DNA of 64,000 bases from NCBI GenBank assembly GCA_026936325.1, contig JAPTHN010000005.1, positions 58,953,514 through 59,017,513 of the forward strand, written 5' to 3'. How positions within the stretch are numbered: position 1 is the first letter of the stretch; every line of letters begins with the position of its first letter. The notes below the pieces were generated by a model that worked only from the letters and a program-made list of their open reading frames with translations, had not been told where the DNA came from and ran no database searches. The DNA comes from Platynereis dumerilii. Taxonomy: Eukaryota; Annelida; Polychaeta; Phyllodocida; Nereididae. Positions 47,738-57,801 of this stretch are shown here, piece by piece. The translations under genes and the position numbers were made by a program.

Positions 47738-49375
47738 ATGCAAGGCCTGGGGGGGGGGACACATCCAGGGGGGTACTTGCAGAAATTATTTTCTTTGCTA
47801 GTTATATCTCTAGGCTGGGGGTCACCTGGGAGGGAGGTAATTTTAAAAATTTTAGATTTTAAAAGTCCCGAGGGGGGTCACCTCGGGGGGGTACTCGCAA
47901 AAAAAAAAAATTTCTGCCTGTTATATTGCCAGGCTGGGGTCACCTCGGGGGAGGTATTAAATTCTATATTCTGTGCAAGGCCCCGGGGGGGGGGTCACAT
48001 CCGGGGGGGTGCTTGCAGAAATTTTTATTTTTGCTAGTTATATTTCTAGGCTGTGGTCACCTCAGAGGGAGGCAATTTTAAAAATTTTAGATTTTACAAG
48101 TCCCGAGGGGGGCACCTCGGGGGGGGGGGGGTACTCGCAGAAATTTTTTTTTTTTTGCTAGTGATATCTCTAGGCTTGGGGTCACCTCTGAGGGAGGTAA
48201 TTTAAACATTTTTAGATTTTACAAGTCCTGAGGGGGGTCACCTCGGGGGGGTTACTCGCAAAAAAAAAAAAATTTCTGCCTGTTATATTGCCAGGCTGGG
48301 GTCACCTCGGGGAGGTATTAAATTCTATATTCTGTGCAAGGCCCCGGGGGGGGGGGGTCACATCCGGGGGGGTGCTTGCAGAAATTTTTATTTTTGCTAG
48401 TTATATTTCTAGGCTGTGGTCACCTCAGAGGGAGGCAATTTTAAAAATTTTAGATTTCACAAGTCCCGAGGGGGGCACCTCTGGGGGGTACTCGCAGAAA
48501 TTTTTTTTTTTGCTAGTGATATCTCTAGGCTTGGGGTCACCTCTGAGGGAGGTAATTAAAAAATTTTTAGATTTTACAAGTCCCGAGGGGAGTCACCTCG
48601 GGGGGGGGGGGGGTACTCGCAAAAAAAAATTTCTGCCTGTTATATTGTCAGGCTGGGGTTACCTCGGGAGAGGTATTAAATTCTATATTCTGTGCAAGGC
48701 CCGAGGGGGGGGGAGGACATTTCCAGGGGGGTACTTGCAGAAATAATTTTTTTTGCTGGTTATATTTCTAGGCTAGGGGTCACCTCGGAGGGTGGAAATT
48801 AAAAAATTTTGGATTTTACAAGTCCCGAGGGGGGTCACCTCGGGGGGTCACCTCGGGGGGGGGATACTTGCAAAAAAAATTTTTTTTTTTCTGCTAGATA
48901 TATTGCTCGGCTGGGGTCACCTCAGGGTAGGTATTAAATTTTATATTCTATACAAGGCCCGGGGGGGGGTCACATCCGGGGGAGCTTGCAGAAATTTTTT
49001 TTTTTGCTAGTTATGTTTCTAGGTTGGTCACCTCGGAGGGAGGTAATTAAAAAATTTTGGATTTTACAAGTCCCAAGGGGGTCACCTCGGGGGGGGGGGA
49101 GTACTCGCAAAAAAAAAAGTTTATTTCTGCTAGATAAGCTGTGGTCACCTCGGGAGGTATTACATTTTATATTCTAGGCCCGGGGGGGAGTTACATCCGG
49201 GGGGGGTACTTGCAGAAATTTTTATTTTTGCTAGTTATATTTCTAGGCTGGGGCTCTCCTCGGAAGGAGGTAATTTTAAAATTTTATATTTTACAAGTCC
49301 GGGGGGGGGGTCACGTCGGGGGATGTCCTCGCAAAAAAAAATTTTTTTTGCTAGTTTTGCTAGTTATATGCTAGG
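47738..49375. repeat. G-rich higher-order minisatellite
   Basis: A tandem array of roughly 120-bp sub-units of two related types. Each contains a G-run block (TCACCTCGGGGGGG...TACTCGCAAAAA), CTAG(T/G)TATAT or CTGTTATATTGCCAGGCTGG, and GGTAATT or GGTATTAAATTCTATATTC. Sub-units group into larger repeats marked by GCAAGGCCC-type words at about 47738, 47975, 48337, 48694, 48951 and 49170. Two neighbouring units of about 360 bp (47975 and 48337) are nearly identical. Runs of 6-13 G occur dozens of times on the plus strand. Open frames across it are compositional. Confidence 0.9.
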
Positions 49376-49414
49376 GGTGAAAGCAGAAGAATGAGTAGCC
49401 TACCTGTGCATTTT

Positions 49415-49650
49415 AGCAGCCATCTTTCTTCATTCCTGGACTGCCAAATGTGACCTTAATATTTCACTTAAGAGTTATAAAATTTGGTTCAGGTGTACGC
49501 CTGTGGGTATTGATTGGGAACATGACGATTAATTCAAGATGTAGGCCCTTCTGGCAGCCATCTTTTGTCATTCTTGAACTGTCCATTTGTGACCTTAATA
49601 TTCCCCTTATTTTAGAGTTATGAAATTTGGTACAAGTATTCCACATTATG
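49415..49650. repeat. Tandem pair, about 137-bp unit
   Basis: GCAGCCATCTTTCTTCATTC...GACCTTAATATTTCAC...GAGTTATAAAATTTGG at 49419 recurs in diverged form at 49553. About 75% identity by eye. Confidence 0.6.
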
Positions 49651-51599
49651 AATTTGTCGGCCTATAGCTCTATATGGGCAGCGACTCTGTTAGACACTAG
49701 TGTCTGCTGTCACGCTCTACTCAAACACTTGCGCAATGCTCACTGCAGCAAGTTGCACCTATACTTCATTGCTATACCCTCACGTCAAGAGAATCTAGTT
49801 CATGCAGACATCACCCTACTATACCTCAACCTCCAGTTCCACTGTTCCTACACTCATATTTTTTGCCTCAGACGCTCTCGCATGCTGCAAATCACACCTT
49901 CTACTTTCCCATAGGATTAACCAGCCATTGTATCCGAGGATGCTTGTCAATACTTTCACTAGTCATAACTATATTGTGAAAGTGTGGAATTGCATTCCTT
50001 CCAAGGAAAGTCTTGAACTGCTCGAATTGAAATAATATCAATGTCGCTGATTCTTACTTTTATTCTGTTAATTGACCCGTCTCACAGTATTGTTCTCAAG
50101 AAGGTTTTGCAATTCATATCACAAAATTAATGTCAACAAACAAATGAGCAAACAATGTGATATTTTAAGTTCAATTCTTGAGCTTGTAATCATTGATTGA
50201 CTTTTTTGAAAAGGACCCAATGGCTGTGTCCTGAAAGTCAGGAATATCCCACTGCACTGCATTCTCAGTGTTGTTTGAAATGGCTTGCAAGTCACCTACA
50301 TTGTGCACTAAAGGCAATGCAAACAACATTTGTATCATACAGTGTAGTGAGGACAAAGATAATTGTGAATTCTTTGTGTGAATTAAAACGAGTAAAAAGT
50401 ATGGCATCATTTAACAGGTATTTGCAATTGCGCATGAGGTGTAGGCCTAGTTTCTGTTGAGTTCTACAATGGTAGTTGACTGCGTGTAATGTAGATAGAC
50501 CTCTGATGGTTTAGTTATATTATACATAAGTATGTATGTTACATCAAGATGTTAAGTAAGAGTTGTCAATGCCTCATGCAAAGGCTGCCATTGCTTGTCA
50601 TATAAAAGGCTCTCCTGTGTGCCGAGATAGTGTCTGTTGCACAAGTAGTGTAACAAAGGTAAGATGTGTATCATCGCTCCTTTGATGACAAAAATCTCCA
50701 AATGTAAAGAGCAACAATGAAACAACCAGATGACAATGATATATGTTGCTTAAAGTCGGCAAACTTCCACACAGGGCGAAATGACTGTCTCTTGAAGATT
50801 GTGTGCAAGGGAGACAAATTGCCCCCGACACAAACGTCCTCTCTGAAAGCAAGCCTGTTTCAACTAGCTCTCAAATCACTCACTTGGGGCGTCAAAGTCA
50901 ATAATTTTGCAGTCAATTTATATGTCATCACCGACTGTTTAGTTTGTGTGATATTGCAACCCAATATTTAGTAATGCCATTTATGTTAGCATTGAGTCAC
51001 AAACAATGTTATCTCATTTGATGAGACCCTTGCACACATTTGCTTTGCTCCCGATATTCTCTTTCTTTTTCACCTTATATCCCATTTTTCTTTATAACAG
51101 AGTGAATGATAATTTTAAATTTTTTGATCCTGTCATTTGATTGACATTTTTAATTTAGAGTTTATATTTATAACTTGGGTGTTTTCAAGGGACTGATTTG
51201 CATTTGTCAAAGACTGAAAAACAAAATGATAAACTACATGTAGGAAAAGTAAGTTCACTCAATAGAAAAAAGCATTCAGTGTTTTGTCACTGATGTCACT
51301 ACAATTTGATGAATGTGTTTTTGAGACAAGAGCAAATCTTTTGTAACCATCTTTGCGGAAGTTACTTGACGTCCGTGCCTTTTCAATGTTGGACAGAAAA
51401 CCTGCACAACATGCTATATGCAGAATTAATGTGAGTAAGCAAAGATATAGCCTCAAATTTACGCTTACCAGATTCTCAATGGGCATATCACTGTTGCAGC
51501 AACATTGTGACAGCTTTTCGATGTTTGTGAAAATATTGGTATAAATTGTCTTTTGTGTACTTTGTTGTGCATCTATTTAAAGTCATTTTTAATAGAAAA

Positions 51600-51820
51600 T
51601 GGCAAAGCTGTTGATTGTCGTTGAAGAATCTGTGTGACGCAGTGAGTGAGGACAAAGATAATTGTGATTGTTTGTGTATGAATTAACATGGCTAACAAAC
51701 ATGGCATCATGTATCATACATGTGTAATTGTGCATGAGGTGTAGTTTCTGTAGAGTTCTGCAATGCCATTGGACTGCATGTGATGTACATAGAGCTCTAA
51801 AGGTCAAGTCATATATTAAG
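51600..51820 (+). repeat. Extra partial copy of a duplication sub-unit
   Basis: CAGTGAGTGAGGACAAAGATAATTGTGA through GCATGAGGTGTAGTTTCTG and TTGGACTGCATGTGATGTA matches 50337-50515, and less well 60762-60900. It lies between copies A and B, so the local history includes more than one duplication step. Confidence 0.65.
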
Positions 51821-52189
51821 TACTAGAATTACCCGTTGTAAAAGCCAGGGTTATAAATAATTATATTTAGGGTTTATGTAGATAGATTATACATGGAGCA
51901 GTTTGTTGTCGATGGTGGAAAAAAAGAATGAGAAAGAATGGCCAAAGTGGGTTTCCTGTATTCGAAGCCATGAAGTATTTGTTTAGTATGTATCTATCTG
52001 TCCCGTCAGATATGTAAGTATCTGTGGTATTGCACTATAGGAGACAGACATTTAAGAATTTTTGGTATTGCAGTATAAGAGGCATTGGATGAAAATTTAC
52101 CCCAGCCCTTGTAGTGTCTGAAAATTATCCTTGTGAATATCCCACATAAGTCAGATATCGTCCATCTTGATCCAATATAGTTTCATTTC

Positions 52190-52292
52190 ACCAGATGAGG
52201 AATCATGCTTTCAGAAGCGGTTTGGTTCAGGATGTTTAGCATTGACCCGATGGCAAAACATCACCCATTTTGCTTACTGACAGGCTGCACTG
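52190..52292. mobile_element. Diverged right half of the CAGTGCTGCCTGTAAGT MITE
   Basis: Aligns with 25866-25968 along its length, including CAGAAGC, AGGATGTTTA(A/G)CATTGA and the terminal CAGGC(G/T)GCACTG followed by TA. Confidence 0.7.
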
Positions 52293-53030
52293 TAAGGTGA
52301 TTATATATGTTGTCTTCAGGAGGCATTTAACATATTAGTTACTTGGTGTAACTAATTTTCACTCACTTCCAGGGGTGTATCTAGAAAGGACCTGAGGGGG
52401 TGGGCATAACGTGGGGTAAATAGGCGACACACCGCGACACTTGAATATGAAAAATATGTGACATTTTGCAATGCAAAATCTGTAATATGTTCCACGATTT
52501 AAGATGTTGTGCCTAACTAGGTGAGACGAATATGTCCAAAAATGAGATTATAGGTCACTTGGCATTGAATGAATAGAACGGTATCTAGCCTTGGTCTGCG
52601 TTACACATGCCACTCTTCCGGGGCAAGCATAGCATGTTGCAACATAATATCCTTCTATATGAAGTGACACGATGTAAGTCACCTCACCTGCAAGGTCTAT
52701 ATGGGTTTCTTTGACAAGTGCTTTGTATAATAGACTTAGCTGTAAAATTAGCATGGTTGCTTCAACATTACGTTAAAAAAACTACCAAATATGCTAAATG
52801 TTTTTTGGCTTTTATTAATATAATACTGTCTGAAACAAACAAAGAGCAAAAGCACGAATAGGGAGTGGCCATGGGTTTTTTTTTAAATAATTTCTCGCTA
52901 ACTTATGGTGAAATGCATAAATTCATTGTGGGAAGGCTTGAAATAAGTTATTTCTGGTGGGGGTATTTCTCAACATGGTTGTGTTTGATTTAGGAACAAA
53001 TATTTATTTGAGGATGTTGCATTTCCGCTA

Positions 53031-53269
53031 CACAGTAAAATTTGAAAGTTTGAGTCAGCCTAAATGATTGAGAGAGATGGTTGCACAATTCCTTTGAGCC
53101 AACATAGCTTGTTGTTTTAGTAATTGTGAGCTAACACAGCTTGTTGTTTTAAGTTATGATAATCTGTCCTTTGTCTTAACTTAAAACAACAAGCCATATC
53201 AGCTCGAAGAAATTGAGCAACCATCTCACTCAATCATTTAAGCTGTCTCGAAATTCAAATTTTATAGCG
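53031..53269. mobile_element. MITE, CACTGTAAAATTTGAA family (copy B partner of 37101)
   Basis: CACAGTAAAATTTGAAAGTT at the left and AAATTCAAATTTTATAGCG at the right, with a TA flank on each side. About 60 bases longer than its partner through an inner duplication of the TAGCTTGTTGTTTTA / CAGCTTGTTGTTTTA word. Confidence 0.8.
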
Positions 53270-53457
53270 TACCATGAACTAATAAGTCTTAGACCTGCTT
53301 ACTTTGGATGACACATCAAATTGGCTTCCCTTGTACTGGTATCTATGCTGGGCAAGTGAAGGATCCTTCTCATGCATTGAATGTTGAGTGTATAGCTCTC
53401 ACAAAGTATTAAATCTCATTAATCAACCCTTTTGAGTAACCAGAACTTACAGAAATA

Positions 53458-53487
53458 GGCTGTCTGTCTGTCTGTCTGTCTGTCTGT
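53458..53487. repeat. GTCT microsatellite
   Basis: About seven GTCT units. Only two to three are present at the same place in copy A. Confidence 0.9.
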
Positions 53488-54189
53488 GCCCTATCTATCC
53501 ATCTCTAACTCTAACACCAGTTAGATACAGCATACTTCACACAATGTTAATATTACCCTATTGTCATGCCCATATGTTATTAAGGGATGTTTTTAAATAG
53601 GGTCTTGGCCACTTTCTTGAGGTCTTTTCTTTTCTGTTGATGAATCAAAGTGGTTTTGCCTGTACGGGGCAAGGTATTATGCTGCTCTTAAGTGAAACCT
53701 GCCATATTTCAATAAACAAATGACATAATAAATATATGCCAACAAAAGCTCCAACCTTATTCATAGCAGCATTTCCAAACAAACCAGCATATGCATTGCC
53801 CGTTTTGTAATATACTTTTTTTTACTGAGTTGATAAATCAATGCATTTGTAACACAAGGATCTTTCCAGTGGTTAAAAACTGGATTGCTATTACAGTGAC
53901 AGATTATGGTGATTTCTTATTTCTTGAACATGAATTTGACGGAGTCCTGTCAATGAAGACTTTATGATCCATTCAATAATTCGGATGCATATGTATACCC
54001 GACTACCTTAAGTAATTTCTGAGTATGTTTGTTGTGATCGAATCGGAAAATTGAGTACCTCTGTATGCCACAAGTCATACCCATACATATTGGACAAAAG
54101 AGTTTTTTTTTCAAAGAGGGGATTCCTGGAATGGTTTATGTGGTAGATTCACCACATGGATATTTGGCCAAATTTGACGTGAAAATTGA

Positions 54190-54365
54190 GTTCCCCCGTG
54201 GCCTGATGGGCAAGACTGCTTGTCCCCATGGGACATTAAATGGAGGCAGGTTGTATCCAGTATTCTATGCTGGGGCAACTGAAAGACCCTGGGCATCCCT
54301 TAATTAATAGGGAATGTTCCAGACTCCCAGTCTTCTCATCTCATCATCATAAGGCAGTCATAAAA
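54190..54365 (+). mobile_element. SINE, copy B
   Basis: A GAGTTCCCCCGTGGCCTGATG head with box A, then an internal deletion that removed box B, then an intact body to the A-rich tail. It serves as the empty-site reference for the LINE in copy A. Confidence 0.85.
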
Positions 54366-54476
54366 AAAAAAGAAGAAAAAGTGCGGCTCCCTCCACAAAT
54401 ATGATGGTTGAGCTGCCCCGGCTGATCTGGGGTACACCAGCACAACACAAGTCAAGTCAGTTAAGTCAAGACGGTA

Positions 54477-55452
54477 CACTGTAAAATTTGAAAACTGTGT
54501 TGAAGCAATAATTTGAGCTGTCTGAGAATGTTAATAATTTTCAAGCTATGATAGCTCAATCCTATAAGTTGTCAAGGTATGATAGCTCAATGCTGTAAGT
54601 TGTCCAAACGAATCATAACATTAAGCTGTGAAAACATGAAAGCTTCAGTTGTTGCAGAAAGCTTGACATCTCGGTCATGCCACATATAGTGCCATCTATA
54701 ACAAGCACTTCCCATAAGACTGCATTTAGTTTTAAATAATTATTTACTTACAAGAAAAAAGAATATTTATGTTACACTATCCCAGAGAAAAAATGACTAG
54801 CACACCACTTTAGCTGGTTACTTTTTTATTTTTATCTCTCTTAAATTAATTTGTGGGAGTAATTAGGTGCATGCTTTCACACGTCAACCAACATTTCCAA
54901 GTCAGAGTGTTTTAAAATATAGGCTTCGAGCACTGTATACCAACTGAGATGAGCCACAGGCCATTGGGATTTATTCACAAGAATTTAATTTTTATATCTC
55001 CTTGTGATGCAATGGTCTTTGTTGAATGCATCTTGGGCCTGTCCATGGTGTGCTAAAATGAAGCATACTGGATCAGGTGGATCCCCTTGAGAGATCAAAC
55101 AATATTTTGGGATTACAGCCCATATTCATAAATAACTTTATAAGACAGGTCACACAAATATAAATAAATAAAAACTTAAAATAAGTCAACACAGCTCAAA
55201 ATTTTGATTTGTGTCTGCTTGGATCAATAAGTCAACAAAACTCAATATTTAGAGCTGTAAGTCAACACAGCTCATTGTTTTGAGTTTTCTCAGCTTGAAT
55301 ACCTTAGTCAACATAGCTTAGTATTTTGAGCTATCTCAGCTCGGTATTTTGAGTTATCTCAGCTTAAAACATTAATCTATGTTAGCTCAATCAACTTGTG
55401 CAACCATCTCACTCAATCAATTGAGCTGAATCAGTGCCTCCGATTTTACAGT
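54477..55452. mobile_element. 976-bp MITE of the CACTGTAAAATTTGAA family
   Basis: Ends CACTGTAAAATTTGAAAACT and ...TTTTACAGTG, flanked by TA on both sides (54475-54476, 55453-55454). Copy A reads GACGG-TA-TCTTAAATC at the unoccupied site (43109-43122), which proves the exact ends and the TA duplication. It is about five times longer than its relatives. The interior repeats GTCAACA(C/A)(A/G)GCTCA-type words but has no coding frame. Confidence 0.9.
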
Positions 55453-55689
55453 GTATCATAAATCATTGCAGAAGATAGGTTGCAGTGGTTTAATAACTTC
55501 AAAAGCTACTACTTATGCCTATATATATATTATACTCTAAGTTTGGGAAACTGTGTAAGGAAAGGCAGGCATATGAATAATGTCAATGAAATGAATTTCA
55601 AATGCTCCCTTTCTTTCATTAATGAAGTTATTTGATTATAATTATTGCATGTAGCACAACACACTTTGTTACAACAGGTTTATGGAATC

Positions 55690-55875
55690 ATATTCATTGA
55701 GTATTTTTTAATTTTGAGTCTGCTTTTAAAAATTGTTTGGGCGAACATGGCCTGTTTTGGTAGCATAAGGTAATCTGTCCATTGTCATAACTTAAAACTA
55801 CAAGCTATGACAGCTCAAAGGAATTGTGCAAATGTCTCACTCACACAGCTGACTCAAAATTCAAATTTTACAGTG
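55690..55875. mobile_element. MITE relic, copy B partner of 43357
   Basis: The right end AAATTCAAATTTTACAGTG is better preserved than in copy A; the left end is degraded. Confidence 0.7.
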
Positions 55876-57332
55876 TTGGAAGTTTATCATTGCTTATAAA
55901 TAAGCTATAATAATTGTATTAATTACAAATATATCTATGGTGCAACACCCATTTGTCAATTAAAAGCAGATGAAGACAAAATTATTTTCTTTTACTTTCC
56001 TATATATTTTAGGTTCTGCAGATACATACCAGAATATTGTTATAGATAATTTATGGTTAATTAAGTAATTAAAATATTAATGGATAAATCAGTAAGCATA
56101 TCATGGAGATTAATCACAAACACACTCTTGTAAGGAATATATGGAAACATTTTTGGAATGAAAACCGGCAATTAATGATGCATTTACATTCCACCAAAGT
56201 CCATTTTAAAGGCCAAGTTGTCTTAAGTAATTCACCGTCATTCATAACTTAATAGGTAACGCCATTAAGAATAACATGGAAATGATGGCGATATGACCTC
56301 ACTTTTTAGTAACATTCCGAATATAGGTTTTCTTTTCATTTCTGTTAGCACTCATGCATGTAATATGTCAGCTGTTACAGTTATTGCAACATTCTGCTTT
56401 TATTGAGCATTTTGGTTTGACTAAATGAAAATTTAGGATGGCATGAAATAGACTACAATAACTTCATTGCTTCCACTCAAATTGAGCAATTAATTGGAAA
56501 ATTGCCCTATTTCTACTCAGCTATCAGTAATAGACTATTCTCAATAATTTTAGACTGAAGACACCGCACATTTCACCTGTTCAAATTGGATTGTTCAGCT
56601 TTTATAGAAAAAAAGGCACTCAATTAAATGTCTCACAAGTTAAAGGATTCGGAAGGAATGATACAAATTATCAAATTTTTAATACTTTTTTTTTCATTAA
56701 TAAGAAAACACAATGAGGCAACCCACATGTTTCCACTATTGGCTTAGGTGTGGCCATTTAATCCTTCATTAGACTGTGTTGTCTCTACATGCTTTGATAA
56801 TTTCTGTGTCTATACAAGTTGACGTGAGGTTCGGTGTTTGATGTAAAATCTGCATTCTTTGCATTCAGATCGATGAAATAGTTTTTTTTCTACCAACGCC
56901 CCTTGTCTTATTTTCAATACCTAAGATAGAGTCTATCTTAAAAACGTATTTGCTAACAAGCACTCTTAGAGATGCAGGACTGCCCATGCATGCAACATGG
57001 AGTTTAAATGGAATGATATAAGTATGAAGATAATTGAAAATCTTTGGTACAATTGTGAGCAGAGGAAACATGAGGTTGATTCCTTCGAAATCCTCGTTTT
57101 TTTCTGATGCATCTAGATGTTTAAATCTTTGGAATACCTCAAAAATTAAGGAATCTGCAGGCAAAACGCAATTTGAATCCGCATTTTACGCACTTTTCCC
57201 GCGACCGCTAGCCCGCTACTGCCGCTCCGCATTTTAGAAACTACGTAATGGTGCTGTGGAAGCATGGACCCAACGCTGGGCATAAGAGGATATTAATAAA
57301 TCAGAAAATATTGAATTTAACTAAGAAAATAC

Positions 57333-57801
57333 CAGGGCTTTGGAGTCGGGTAGTAAGTGAACCGACTCCGACTCCCGACTCCTTTGGCTTTCTGAAAAGC
57401 GACTCCGACTCCGACTCCGACTCCTTAGGTCTCCTAAATTCCGACTCCGACTCCGACTCCCGACTCCGCTTATCGGCATTATTTCTCACAAATATTACAT
57501 GATTAACAGGGTGCAAAAAGTACTTCCACAAATTTTCAATTGGCTTTTGTTCTTGAATACTTTTTCAGGAAGTTTTGCTTAAAATTCAAGATACATTTCA
57601 CGTTGTTGTAACTGGGTTTTTGTAAATTTTATTTATTATTTTGAAGGAGTCAGGAGTCACCAAATTAATTTTCGACTCCGACTCCGACTCCGACTCCACC
57701 TGAAAATCAAAGTTCGACTCCGACTCCGACTCCGACTCCACCCAAAAACCTCCGACTCCACGACTCCGACTCCCGACTCCGACTCCGACTCCAAAGCCCT
57801 G
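57333..57801. mobile_element. hAT-type MITE filled with GACTCC hexamers
   Basis: Terminal repeats CAGGGCTTTGGAGTCGG...CGACTCCAAAGCCCTG. Perfect 8-bp target duplication GAAAATAC (57325-57332, 57802-57809). Two subterminal arrays of CGACTC/GACTCC hexamers (about 57361-57474 and 57669-57792) enclose a plain AT-rich middle. From memory, ends CAGGGCT.TGGAGTCGGAGTCGG are typical of one hAT group found across invertebrates. Confidence 0.92.

Larger units (their letters stand above)
47083..50901. repeat. Inverted-repeat pair in copy A (arms about 170-190 bp)
   Basis: Arm 47083-47250 reads GACGCCCCAAGTGAGTGATT and on. The complement of 50901-50715 starts with the same 20 bases and stays alignable through GTGTGGAA, TATCATTG and TGCTCTTTAC. 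Copy B has the same pair at 59839 and 61273. The arms could be the ends of an old foldback transposon. Confidence 0.6.
36350..51470 (+). repeat. Segmental duplication, copy A
   Basis: Collinear in direct orientation with 52470-61890. Anchors (A/B): GTGCCTAACTAGG 36391/52511; GGGTCTTGGCCACTTTCTT 37600/53601; SINE body 42893/54261; GTTTGATGTAAAATCTGC 44521/56838; CAAAGGCTGCCATT 50579/60958. Identity by eye is about 96% for 43.2-47.4 kb and about 80-90% on either side. Copy A gained a LINE (38097-42892) and a minisatellite block (about 47415-49955), and has 587 bp (44955-45541) absent from B. No host gene was recognised in it. Confidence 0.88.

Noticed and set aside
47657-49374. Several plus-strand ORFs of 60-152 codons as a glycine-rich protein family
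   Set aside because: They follow the tandem G-rich repeat exactly and shift frame with each change of G-run length, so composition explains them.
54477-55452. Regulatory region, from its repeated GTCAACACAGCTCA-type words
   Set aside because: The empty site in copy A shows the whole block to be a TA-flanked MITE insertion, and the words are inner repeats of that family.
56865-57164. A 99-codon minus-strand frame as a host exon in copy B
   Set aside because: No splice context or domain was recognised, and its lower part is repeat sequence shared with copy A where the frame differs.
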